Below, piece after piece: positions 1 to 10,983 of a stretch of 64,000 nt of DNA (the stretch's first letter is position 1; the number at the start of each line of letters is the position of its first letter). The translations under genes and the position numbers were made by a program. The notes under the pieces are model-generated. The model saw only the letters and a program-made list of their open reading frames with translations. It did not search any database and was not told the DNA's origin. Origin of the DNA: Oscheius onirici (taxonomy: Eukaryota > Nematoda > Chromadorea > Rhabditida > Rhabditidae); assembly GCA_932521025.1 (NCBI GenBank), contig OW051470.1, forward strand, positions 7,364,501 through 7,428,500, written 5' to 3'.

Positions 1-422
1 GTGGCTGGACCTCTGGCCTGGAAACGGCGATGGTATGTAGCAAAAATCTGAAAAAAAAACGGAATTTAGGTTCGTGTTGAGCGAGCAATGTCTCTACTAC
101 TTTGAGCAGACGAGCGATGGCGAGCCGAAAGGCATAATTCCGCTCCAGAATGTCGGAATCCGACGGGTTGAAGCCTCCAGTCGACCGCACATGTTTGAGA
201 TTTTTTCACTCTCAGACGACCGGATAAAGGCTTGTAAGACGGAGCAAGACGGACGTCTTGTCGAGGGCCGGCACTCGGTTTATCGATTCTGTGCCGCGAA
301 TCAGGAAGATCTGAGGGTTTGCATGGGTTTTTGGATCAATTTTAAGCCGATTTCAGACCTGGATCGAGGCGATAGCCGCCGCCATCACACACTATCCTAT
401 CCGGCCTCGAAGCACGCATTAG
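1..422 (+). CDS. Cytohesin (ARF guanine-nucleotide exchange factor), C-terminal PH domain, 5'-partial
   Basis: Only the last exons are in the window; the Sec7 exchange domain would lie upstream. Exons read 1-32, 70-316 and 357-422, with introns of 37 and 40 bp. The spliced protein shows WKRRWFVLSEQCLYYFE, then GIIPL, IKACKTE and VVYR-like stretches typical of the cytohesin/GRP1 PH domain. This domain binds phosphoinositides and brings the exchange factor to membranes, where it activates ARF GTPases. After TWIEAIAAAI the protein ends quickly (HYPIRPRSTH), so the polybasic tail of vertebrate cytohesins is short here. It is followed 282 bp later by ANKZF1 on the same strand. Family assignment is from motif recall, with good confidence. 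Confidence 0.85.
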
Positions 423-704
423 ATTCCTCTTCTTTCTCTGTATACTACCCTATTTATTGCCCCTCCAGAAAATTCAGTTCTAAACATCTTAGGGAGTGGT
501 CTGAATCCACTTAAAAACTGAAGAAAACATGTACAATACCGATAACATAATATTGAATATAAAAAACAACGAAAAACTTGAGTAGAATTCTCCCTAATCG
601 TTCTTTAGCTTCTCGCTCCGACCGACAACGGTCATTTGACGATCAGGGATCCGCGATGGCTTCTTGGAGTCGAGGAATGCTCTTTTCAAGAAAAAGTCAA
701 CGAA

Positions 705-3037
705 ATGCCCGGCTACGAGCAATTCGATCCTTTCCAGGGACTTGAAAGTGAGTTATCCTTTTATCTTTTTCTTCCTTTAACATTTTTGATAGCTAAATTG
801 AGAGTCTACGAAGGTAGATCGCAATTTCGCGTAACTAATCTCAAAAAATATTCGTTAATAAATCCAAATCTTCCAGGCAACATTGTCTGTTCGTCCTGCA
901 AACTTGGAGTGGATCTCGAGGCGGAAAGAGACGTGATTGTGGCTCATTACAAGAGCCAGTGGCACCAGTTCAACGTAAAACGAGCCGTGAATGGAAAACA
1001 GCCGCTGAACGAGGAGGAATACGAAAATGCTGTCGAAGACGGTATTTTTTTCCCCTTTTCAAGTAATTAGAACATTTTAGAAGAAGAAGTCGAGTCGTCG
1101 GACGACGAAGAAGCTGCCAGCTTCAATTTTCAAACGGGCAGTCTAGCTCTTTTTGTCCAGAAGGAAATGATCTTCTCCTTATACAGGTTTTTTAGTATTT
1201 CACAAATAAACAATAAATTTTAGAGCAATTCTTCACGAGGGTGAGAAACAACCGTCTTCGCTCGTCTTCATGCGACCGCTCAACTGCGCCATCTTTCTTC
1301 TGGCCGGAGGACATTTTGCTGGAGCCGTTTTCAAGGAGTTTGTTCGCTTTTTGTAGCCTTTTAAAAAGACAAATTAAGCTGCAAAATGACGCATCATAAG
1401 ACAATTCAACGCTACGTCATCCGCGCCAAACAAGGCAAGGCACAGTCGGCCAGCGACTCTAAAGGAGTGGCAAGCAGTGCTGGATCAAGTCTCAGAAGGT
1501 AAACTTTTTGTTTTCCATGTTTATGTTTTGAAAATACAATTTCCGTTTTAGTCAAATTGTTGACACCCAGCTTTTGATTAAAAACAAAGAAAACAAGAAA
1601 AGTCATGACTGTTTTTACACAGATTCTCGACTAAAACATAACCCGCATTCCAGATATAACGAGCGAACTCTTCGCCAGGAAATCTCCGATATTCTCAAAG
1701 AATGGAAGGACGCTCTCTCCGCGACTCCTCTCGTCTTTATTCGCTGTGCTTCCTACCAGAAAAACACCTTTTATGTTGACGGCGTTCTCGAGAAGGGAGA
1801 CTCTCGAATCCGGTATGTCTTTCCATATTTTAGCGTGCTTATAAAATAACTTGCAGCGGAATCCCGTTTGCCACAAAAAGGCCCAGTTTGGCCGAGCTGA
1901 AAAAGGCCTGGGAGAAGCTCCAACTTGTCAATGGACACGGATCGATGTTAGTTTTTCCTTTTTAAGCCAAAATATTCAAATTTTAGGGAAAACTTTGCTA
2001 AAATTCTCGAAAAGTTAAAAAGAAAGAATTTGGCGAGAAAGGCTCTTCAGAAGAAGAAGAAAGAGGTCCGTGTTGGAGGAATTGACGAAGAGGAGACGAA
2101 AAAGACAGCTGAGGATAAAAAGAAGGATCATTTGAAGGCAATTAAAGAGGAGCAGAAAGAGGATCTGTGGCCCGAGGTTCCTCGCTCTCTTCGCGCCAAA
2201 ATCCACGACAGTATCGGTGAAAACAGCCTGGAAGCGCTGAAAGAGGCTCTCGGAGAGTCTGACGATGTTAAACAGGTATTTTTCCATCATTTTTAAGCAA
2301 ACATGTTTACATTTAGATCGTAAAGTACCTGAACGAGCGCCGTTTCAATCCGAACAGCTTCTCGATTCTGCACAGCTGTGCCTCGCTCGGACAGACCGAA
2401 ATTCTACAGTATCTTCTGAAAATGGGTTGTGATCCGGCCGTCCAGGACGAGGAAGGACGCGTTCCTTACGCCTTGTCAGCCGGAAAAAGTACTAAAGCCG
2501 TCTTCATCAACTTTAGAGCTGCCAATCCGGATGCTTTTTCTTGGGGAAGGTTCGTTTCATCTCAATAAGTTTATACGCTTTGCCACGCTTATAAAAGGCG
2601 TGATGATTAAAAACCGTCTTTTTAATTCGGACAAACTGATATGAAACGGTTTAGAACGCATATTCCGGCCGTACAGGAGCAGACAGAGGAGCAAAAGACC
2701 AAGCTGGCCGAGAAAAATCGGGAGAAGAAGCAACGACAGCGCGAAAAACAGAAGGAAAAGAAGGTCCAAGCAAAGGAAGAAGCGGAGGAACAGAAGGCAA
2801 AAGGCGCCTTTTTAAATCTAACGGAGCGCGAAAAACGAGCCATGGCTGCCGAGGCTCGTCTCGGAACTCTTTCTCGATGCGTCAATGTCAGTCTTTTCTT
2901 ATTATCATGTAATTTGAAGAAAAATTCAGTGCGGAAACGGTCTTCCTGCCGTTCCCTTCGAGTACAACGACATCAAACTCTGCTCTCCGGCCTGTGTTGC
3001 TGCCCATCGAGGCCGTTTCGGCACTCAAAACTTGTGA
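705..3037 (+). CDS. ANKZF1: ANKZF1/Vms1-type peptidyl-tRNA hydrolase of ribosome quality control
   Basis: Eleven exons (705-747, 877-1041, 1081-1186, 1224-1337, 1379-1498, 1654-1812, 1857-1946, 1987-2275, 2317-2549, 2655-2886, 2930-3037) sum to 1659 nt, giving 552 aa. Order of parts: a C2H2 finger (CSSCKLGVD...HYKSQWHQFN), the VLRF1 release-factor-like domain with AGGHFAGAVF and the region around RYVIRAKQGKAQ, ankyrin-like repeats (LHSCASLGQTEILQYLL), a Lys/Glu-rich VIM-type coiled coil, and a C-terminal CxxC...CSPAC zinc ribbon. The family cleaves peptidyl-tRNA on stalled 60S subunits and works with p97/Cdc48. The start is the first ATG in frame with the finger; an upstream non-ATG extension cannot be excluded. 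It is the second gene of the probable operon. Confidence 0.9.
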
Positions 3038-3174
3038 TTTTACATGTTTAGAGCTCATTGTATTAAAAAAAAACTCTTTGCTTATCTATTGAATTCAGTC
3101 GTTTTCCAACAATGGTTATCTTCACGTTTCCCTGTTTTCCTATTGGTTAACACTAAAAATTTGCCCAGACAAAG

Positions 3175-5289
3175 ATGGCTGTCCGTGCAGTCCCTTCATC
3201 GCTGCGGAATTTGTAAGTTTTCACCTTTTTAAATTATTTTGTTTCGTTGCTAACTTCTATTTTGGTTGAAGCTTCTGTACTCAATAGAATAAGAATTGTT
3301 CTTTGAATTGTTTTCACCAAACATTGCTGCAAACATCTTTCTGTTTTTTTTTTCTGAGATTAGTCTCATTAGCTACTTATTAATGAATCAGCTTTTGTCC
3401 TAGATGATCTTTCGGTCATTAATATGTGTTTGTCAATTTCAAGCAGTTTTTCCCATTAAAAAGTCCATTTACAGACGAAATCTGAGCAAGTACGACCCGG
3501 TGCAGGTGACACACATGGGCGAGATGTGCATAGCTGTGAATGAACACGACGAAGTCGTCGGAGAAGTCTCCAAAGTTGACGCACATGCCCTGCCAGGAAG
3601 TAAGTTTCCCTCTATTTTTTATCGAAATTTTATAATTTAGTGTCACTACATCGAGCATTCAGCGTCTTTGCCTTCACCCCCGACGAGAAATTAATTTTAC
3701 AGAAAAGAAGTTCATCCAAAGTTGGCTTCCTTCTAGCTATTTTCACGGAAAAAAAGTTTTAGATAACATTCCCAAACCTATGGACAAATACATGTTGTAG
3801 CCATCCCCTCTTCAACGATCAGGAAATGGACGGCGTAGCGGGAGTCCGAAAGGCGGCGATCAGAAAACTTGGCCACGAGCTGAATATCGGCGGAGTCGAA
3901 GAAAGTGACTGTTTAGTGCTCGGCAGGTATTTATACAAGGTTAGCTCTATGTGATACGGTGGAATGCTACAGAGTCTCTGTAAATCCACTGAAGAACTCA
4001 GTTGAAAAAAAAGATCACTAATTAATAGTTCTTTCTTTCGGAAAGAGCTATAAATTGTTTTTAAGCCTTTCAGACTTCTTAATTCAAAACTAACATTCTA
4101 ATCCTAAGAAAAGCTAACTTGTTCGTAGCCACGGACAAACACAAAGTCACACAGTCAACCACAGACACCATTGCGCTTTAATATTAAAGATACTATTGTT
4201 TCGGGCTTCCCCGGTTTTAACTAACGTTACGCATAGCATCCACTTTAATTAAATTGCTCTCGCGTCTCTGTGTGTCTGTGTCTGAAGCTCTAATTGAGGA
4301 TAAGGAGGGGAGCTTTGTGCACAAATTAGTTTTTAACAAGTCGCGACAGGAAAAGCAAGTGCGCGAAGGGTTCTTATGAGTTTGATAGTTTTTTGGAGGG
4401 ACAGGGGGTGACTGGAGCGAGGTGACAAGGAGAAGGGACAGGTACGACTGAAACTCACTAAAGCTAGGGACGGGCAGGGTGACCCGTTTAGTTCCTACAT
4501 TTTGAAATTAGGCTTGGGAGGGAGCGGGTTCCAATACAATTTTGGTAGTTTCTTTGAAGGGTCAGGGAGAGTGACTGGAGGAGAGTAACAAAGGAAATGA
4601 AAGGGAAACCACGACTAGGGCTCCGTGATAAAGCGAAGTCATGAATTTCTACTTTAGCCCTGGAAGGGCGTTGCTAACCTTGTTTTATACATTTCTAACT
4701 CTTCCCAAATTTTAAAGCTGACTGGGAGCGAGCGTAAAGCCCGAACTAGGTTTAAGCATCATCATATTTTTTTGACAAGGTCTTTAGCTATTTCTAATCA
4801 AAAGTTATGCCCATTTTCAAGTTTTCAGTGGGTTTGTTCAAAACACCGATGGTACTCTAGCTCAGTGGCGTTTGAAGATCCTACTCAATGACCAGTACCA
4901 TGTTAAAGAACTAGGTTTAAGCATCATCTTATTTTTTTGACAAGGTCTCATGACAATAAAAACCGCTCCAGGCAAAGATGACCGACAGTCCGTGGGGAGA
5001 ACACGAGCTCGACTACGGCGTCGTCATTCGAAATTTCAATATAAGCCGAGTCTCCCCGAATCCAGAAGAAGTCAGCAGCGTTTGCGCCGTCTCTGAAAAA
5101 GATCTCGCTCCGTGGATTCATAAACGTACGTATTTTCATCTTTTCTTTTGTCAAAAAAATTATTTAGACCCGGAAGCATTTTCCCCGTGGTTTTCCCTCT
5201 TCGTTAAAGAGGGACATTTATTCACTTGGTGGAAAAATCTCGGCAAATTGACGCCTCCGTCTCGTACGAAAATCGTTCGTCTCAACTGA
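3175..5289 (+). CDS. IDI1: Isopentenyl-diphosphate delta-isomerase (type I, Nudix fold)
   Basis: Exons 3175-3212, 3475-3599, 3641-3720, 3763-3939, 4972-5125 and 5168-5289 sum to 696 nt (231 aa), a normal length for the family. The enzyme interconverts isopentenyl and dimethylallyl diphosphate in the mevalonate pathway. Visible hallmarks are DPVQVTHMGEMCIAVNE near the start, LHRAFSVF, the catalytic-cysteine segment TNTCCSHPLF, the Nudix-like VRKAAIRKLGHEL, and WGEHELDYGVV carrying the metal and catalytic glutamates. The C-terminus FTWWKNLGKL also fits. Intron 4 (3940-4971) is unusually long at about 1 kb and holds a direct repeat. Exon 1 is inferred from a good donor and the ATG after an acceptor-like tttgcccag. 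Confidence 0.92.
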
Positions 5290-5432
5290 AATCGTGGTCT
5301 TTTTAGGCTTCCCTATTTATTTTTACGGGTTTTGAATAAATTTGCACTATTTCTGTGTTTTTTTTCAACAGAATGTTTCCTCATTTCCCTACCTGTCTTC
5401 TCATATGAATTCTGTATAATTAGTTATTCAGG

Positions 5433-6382
5433 ATGCACAACATCTACGCGAGAGGAAATGCCATCTTCGCCTTCATGCTCTGGATCCTGGCGGCTGTGAC
5501 CTTTGCATGCTTCCTGACGACCGTCTTCAGCGATTACACTACCGACGTCAAGATTACTGTCAATAATCCTAGAGTGTAGGTTTCATTTATTGAAAACTTG
5601 ATTTGAGAGCGAGACTTGCTTGCTGTTTCACTGACTGGATATTCGTACCTAAACAGGACCTGCTTGCTTCAAATGAAGCCTGACTTTTTCAATAAGGGAG
5701 GCCTCATTGCTTTCCTCTAAGTTCGTGACTTTAGAGATGTAGCCGTCCTATGTCCTTAATCCTTCCGAAAGCTTTCCGATCTATAAACTGCGGTACTTTC
5801 AAATTCTGACGGTCAATTCAGAAGGCCCGTTGTTAAATAAGGTATTAGAAAACGTGATGCGAAATAACGAAAACGATGAAGAAAAACAGTTTCCTTTCAC
5901 ATTCCCCAAAAATGTATTTCACCTCACGAAAATCTGCTTCCAGGCGATCCGTCGTGGACTATTCTACTGATTCGGAGAAGGCCGACCTGGGAATGCTAGA
6001 CTTCTCGGTCAATGTCGATTTCACCAAGGTTTTCAACTGGAACGTCAAGCAGGTCTTCCTGTACCTCGTGGCCGAGTACGAAACCACTAAAAATGTGAGC
6101 ATTTCTCCTATTTTTCCAACAAAAATACAATTGCAGAAAGTGAACCAGGTAGTGCTGTGGGACAAGATAGTGCTTCGAAGCGAGCGTGTGGTCCTCGACG
6201 AGCGTCGTCTGCACCCAAAATACTACTTTTTGGACGAAGCCGACCAGCTCCGGAACAATCAGAACGTGACTCTCGTCCTTAGATACAATATCGTTCCCAA
6301 TGCTGGATATCTGCGTCTGGCACAGGCTTCCGGTCACGAAATCGTCAAATTCCCCTCCACCTATACCACTTCTAAGCATTAA
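5433..6382 (+). CDS. SPCS3: Signal peptidase complex subunit 3 (SPC22/23)
   Basis: Exons 5433-5575, 5944-6094 and 6137-6382 sum to 540 nt (179 aa), matching the usual 180-aa length. The N-terminus is a single membrane segment (NAIFAFMLWILAAVTFACFL), followed by a lumenal domain with the conserved FNWNVKQVFLYLVAEYETTKN, NQVVLWDKIVL, YYFLDE and NVTLVLRYNIVPNAG. This is the accessory subunit required for signal-peptide cleavage at the ER. The ATG follows directly after an acceptor-like tagttattcag, 143 bp after the IDI1 stop, supporting trans-splicing. The first intron is 368 bp. Confidence 0.93.
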
Positions 6383-6743
6383 TTCCAGCCCGTCGGGTAT
6401 CTTTTCTGGGTTTCTGTAAAGACTTTCTATGTGTATTATTGGCATGCGTATTTATAATAAACTATTTGGACTGTAGGAGAGGTGTCCAGTTATCAGGGGA
6501 ATAACATTTATTACGGCTTCTAAGAGCAACAGGATTCTGGAATTCACATGCTAGGGGGGGGGGGACAACTTACAGACAATATGCACGGGGGGGGAGTGGG
6601 CTTAAAAACGCAGTAACAATAACAAAAAGCAAGGAATATTTCGATAATTGACAGGAAAAACTAATTGCAGACCACGCAGGTCAAGTATACGTGTGGCGGG
6701 ATGGAAAATCACACAAAAAATGATAAAACATGGAAAGATGACT
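6383..6743. other. Intergenic between convergent genes, with poly-G tracts
   Basis: Convergent 3' ends meet here. An AATAAA-like signal lies near 6456 for SPCS3. Two pure G runs (around 6555-6564 and 6589-6597) separated by about 25 bp are the only notable structure. They could form G-quadruplexes on the plus strand; this is inference. No gene is seen. Confidence 0.5.
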
Positions 6744-8512
6744 CTACCAGCGTTTTCTCTTGGTAGTCTTCTTCTTGGTCTTGGCCGGACTCTTGGCTTG
6801 TTTGCGAGCGTTCTTTTCTTTTGCACTAAGAGGTGTCGAAGTGAAGATTGGACGAAGTTCAAGATTCTTATCGGGAGACTGATAGAAGTCCAAGTCCGTC
6901 TGAATAGGCGAATTAGAATCGTTTAACAAAGGTCGGCAAACCACGGGGCATTCCTCCTGCTCGATTTCAAGCTTCTTGGAAGCAATGGATTTGAAGAGAG
7001 CCGCGATGTTCTGCTGATCCGTTCCGAGAGTCTTCCTTTTCTCGTTCACGAGAGACGCTAGAGCTGCGATCTCGGCCTTCTTAGCAGCTTCAGTGGCCCC
7101 AAACTTCTGCTTGTACGCTTGATGTTCTTGAACCACAGCTTGAATCGATTTCTGGAGGGCATGTACTTTGTCCGTGAGATCGTCAGCACCAGCTTCTTTG
7201 TAAGAGATCTGTTCGTGGACGCGTTCAATGCGTTGGAACTAAATTAGAGGAAGATTATTTGGGAATCAGAGATAAATGACTTCGTCCTGTGTGACTTGAA
7301 GCAAGCGAGTCACTTCGTCACGATGCTTCACGGCGGCATCTCTTTCGCGATGAATCGCAGCCATCTCCTGAGCGGCTTTAGTCGTCTTGGCGACCTTATT
7401 TTGGGCATGAAGAGCTTGGAGCTTCTCGATCTGGTCCTTCATCTCAGCGAGCTTGGAGCGCTTGGCGGCGTTAGTGTTGCGAAGCTCCAGTAGAGCGGCA
7501 GACCGTTGTTTCTGCATTTTCAGAGATAAGTTTGCAATAAGAACAACTAACGATCAGATCCATCTGGGACTCGTATTGGTTTCGTTTGGTGGTAGCAGCG
7601 AGTCTGGCCTTGGGGATCTCCATACGATAGACTTCGATCTGCTCCTGGAGCAACTTTGCCTCTTGAGCAGCAGCGTCTTCCTCTTCTCTTTTGGCTTTAA
7701 GAGAGGCACTGACGAGGGAATGTTCCTCCAAGACTCGGCCATGCTCTTCCTTCACGAGCACAAGGTTACGAGAAGCGTCGTCGTATAAGCTGAATGAGGC
7801 CTCTCGCTCCAGGAGACGGTTACTGAGCTCCCTACGTGCCTCGAGGACTTTGGTGATGTGGGAAACGAGACCCTGAAAATAAGATAATCAAACATTACAG
7901 CATTTCTAACCTGAACATCGAACTCGGTAGTAGCTTTGACGACTTGTGCGATGATTTCATTCTTCAAGCGAGTAGCCTCTTCGAGAATGGGGTTAATTTC
8001 AGCAGTGTTATCGTAGACGAGCTCTCTTGCGTTGAAAAGCTTGTCGACGATGTTCGAGCGGCTCTTCAGACCGGATACAAAAGCCGCAGTACGCTCAGCA
8101 GGTAAAAACAGATGGTCGAGGACAATTAACAAGAATTCTTACAGATGGGGAATTCGCTGACATGTCGGGACGTGCGGGCCTCAGTAGCACTTATGTCTCC
8201 TACTACAGCCTTGGCTCTAAAAACTGTTTGAGCACAACTACAGTAAAAACGAACCTCCGAAGAACTTGAGGAATATGGCTCCAATCAAGTGCGATCTTAT
8301 TCAACGAGGTTTCTGCCACGCCGATTTCCGTCTCGATAATCTTAATATCCTTCTGGTGTTGCTGTTTTTGTTCCTACAATAGAAAATTTGTGCTAAAAAC
8401 ATAAAGGCATCACCTCCGACATTGGCATCTCGGCGATGCTTTTCTGCAGCATATTCGCAGAATTGTCGCTATCCCATGCTCGGAGCAGCTTTTTAAGATT
8501 GCTAGGCTCCAT
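6744..8512 (-). CDS. Coiled-coil protein of unknown function with basic C-terminal tail
   Basis: Read on the minus strand from the ATG at 8512 (MEPSNLKKLLRAWDSD). Short introns separate exons ending near 8414, 8373, 8258 and 7915, with others around 7530 and 7240. Most of the protein (roughly 480 aa) is Ala/Glu/Lys/Gln-rich heptad coiled coil, for example the segments near REEEDAAAQEAKLLQEQIE and NEKRKTLGTDQQNIAALF. It ends with an SP/TP-containing stretch (STPLSAKEKNARKQ) and a nuclear-localisation-like KTKKKTTKRKRW. The overall look resembles kinetochore or spindle coiled-coil proteins, but no calponin-homology or other globular domain is visible, so no function is assigned. The splice near 8130-8200 is uncertain: a 70-bp intron using donor gtcagc keeps the frame. 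Confidence 0.7.
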
Positions 8513-9262
8513 CTGCAAATATATTTATCACACTTTTTTCAGGGGGAAAAGAATAATAAAAACACAGCAGCACGAATGCCACCGGGGAAGAAATTTAGGC
8601 CAGAACAAGCCAAATAGGAAAATTCGAATTCGTGACGAAACACATGACACTAACAAAACAAAAATGGGTCCTATCATGAGGTCATTCGAAACAGTCCTTG
8701 ATATTTATTCGAGTACGCCAAAACTTCAAATCCAAAAATTTACTGTGCTGAAAATTACGAAAATGCTGAAAAAAACGCGCCACACAACGAGAACTTGTAT
8801 ATAGTCTGTTCAAAATGTAGAGAGCATAATTTGAATTGGCCCGCGCTTTCTTCACAGAATTTTTTTCAAATCAACTTGGCGGGAATTTAGCTGCGTAGGA
8901 TAACAGCATGTAAATGTTGGATACTCAGCCAACCATAAAGAGCGGGCCAATTCAATTTATGCTCTCTATATTTTGAACAGACTATAGTTTGTTCAGCAGC
9001 TCAGCGGAAAAAGCGTCGCCGTTATGAAATTCGTGACGGGAACCACGGGGGCAGTCCTTTAACCTATTGCAGCCGAATTCAGTGTTTTTTTAGCAGCATT
9101 TTTATGGGTTTTTATCTTCTTTTTTTTTTAGCTTTTTGCTGTTATTGAAAAGCAATGTATTTTCCATACTTCTAACGTACGAGAATGATCACAGCGAAGT
9201 TTTATGGTGTTTTGTCTCTAACAACGCATTTTCCCAGTTTTTCATTTACACTTGTCTTTCAG
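8513..9262. other. Upstream region shared by divergent genes, with a MITE
   Basis: Divergent promoters for the coiled-coil gene (-) and the SET-domain gene (+). It contains the terminal-inverted-repeat element at 8799-8986. A pyrimidine-rich cttgtctttcag lies immediately before the ATG at 9263 and looks like a cis or trans splice acceptor. No further gene is seen. Confidence 0.5.
8799..8986. mobile_element. Small TIR element (MITE), about 188 bp
   Basis: The first 45 or so bases (8799-8844, starting tatagtctgttcaaaatg) are the near-exact reverse complement of 8942-8986 (ending ttttgaacagactata). Both ends are flanked by TA, as expected for Tc1/mariner-like target duplications. The core is about 100 bp and has no coding capacity. 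Confidence 0.85.
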
Positions 9263-10983
9263 ATGGACTATGCTCCACTTTTGAGGATGCGCAAGAAGTG
9301 CCAGTCTGCCCCTCCCGAAGGCTCCGCAGTTATCGCTACGCACGTCAAACAGGGACCGTTTGACTATCAGGCCCAGCAGGATAACTGGTATCAATTTATT
9401 CTTCTCATTCCCATTTGCTTTTAGGTTCCCTCAACTCCAACTCGATGACATCGATGAAGACATTGATGTCGATATCATAGTGCGTTTATTTTTTGACTTC
9501 TAACGGATAACGGATAAATTAGCGGTTTCGAGGCTGGTTCAAATAACCTGAAAGTTTAGACTACTCCTCCTCCAAGAGAGTGTCCATGTTTAATTGTCCC
9601 GCTACCAGATGAACCTTCATTCTCAGAAGATCCTCTGCTGTCAGAAACGTCTTCCTCGTTAGAATATCATTTCGAGCCACAAGAGCCTCCAGCAAAACGC
9701 CCAAACGTGCCAGAAATAGAGCTGGTAACGCTTCCATTTTTTTATTTGAAAGTTTGGTTTAGACCAAGGGTCATGAAGTCGACGGCTACCGCTGTTACTA
9801 CGTCGATAAGAAGCTCGCTGGATGTTATCCAAATCCAGAAGGCTGTGCCCGAGCTGTCGCCCACCAAAAGTGGACTGAAAGGAGCAAGCGAAATCATGTT
9901 CACTATGACGAGGTGGAGAGGAGAGTGGAGAAGCTCCAAAATGAGGTAATTTTGTTACTTGTCCTCTTTAACTCTTACTTTTAGGCGAAATCGGCCAATG
10001 AGGCAAGTAAAATGGCAGTGATGAACGGTCGTCGTAACGCGGCTAAAAAACAACTCACCAATGCCATCGGCAATTGGCGGAGAGATAGGGTACATTTCGT
10101 TTGTTTCTCATTTCTTAAACCGAATGTTCAGGTCTTTCATAAAGAACTGCGACTCGAACATTCTCTGATTCACGGACGTGGACTGTATGCCATGGAACGG
10201 TTCCGCAAAGGAGAAAACGTCATCGAGTACGTCGGCGAACAGATTACGATGCACGAGGCAGATGAACGCGAGATTTCGTATGGTAAACATGGTATTTCGA
10301 GCACGTACTTCTTCAGCATCGGAGACACGGACCAGGTTTGTTATTCTTGTCGCATCTTTGAATTGTACAAACTCTACAGGTTCTCGACGCAACCTGTACT
10401 GGCAACTGGTCCCGATACATCAATCACAGCTGCTCTCCGAATTGCAGCTCACGAGTCCTTACAAACGGGGATCGGAAAAGAATTATGATCTACGCCAAAA
10501 GAGAAATAGGACCAGTGCGTTGTCAGTTTCGTTAATTCATATGTCATTTCAGGGAGAAGAGCTCACGTATGACTACAGAATGGCGTTTGAGGACCATAAA
10601 AAGAAGATCGCCTGCCTCTGTAACTCCAAAAAGTGCCGCGGATACATGAATTTCGACGAGAAGGAGTGGAAACAGAAGCAGAAAGAGATCAAATTTCTCA
10701 ATATCAAGAAAGAGATTATCACGACCGAGGAGGAAGAGCCAGCTGGCATGACCCAGTTAGATCGCAGTATTAAGCAGGAGTAAGATTCAAATTGTATTAT
10801 GATTTCTCTTGTTGTTCTTTCCCTATACATTTTAGTGTCTCCGTTGAGACTTGTAGCCCCCATGACGTATTATTGTCAATGATTGTTTCCTCATTATTAA
10901 TCCGTACGTTTGAAACTTGTTTTGATTTTTTGATGCGGGGAGATTTTCGGGAAGATTATATTCCGACTTCTGGGTCCTCTTGA
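9263..10983 (+). CDS. SET-domain histone H3K4 methyltransferase, SET1/MLL type
   Basis: Nine exons (9263-9387, 9425-9479, 9560-9724, 9763-9945, 9985-10089, 10132-10335, 10380-10514, 10553-10779, 10836-10983) sum to 1347 nt (448 aa). The SET domain begins about one third in: HGRGLYAMERF, VIEYVGEQI, the cofactor-binding and catalytic YINHSCSPNC, then GEELTYDY, and a post-SET zinc cluster CLCNSKKCRGYMN. The YVGEQI...RYINHSC pattern and the post-SET fit SET1/MLL rather than EZH or SUV39. No PHD, bromo or RRM domain is present, so this is a short, stripped-down relative. The donor gagtaaga at 10780 reads through what would otherwise be a stop and adds a short acidic tail ending REDYIPTSGSS; a version stopping at 10783 is the alternative. 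Confidence 0.85.
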
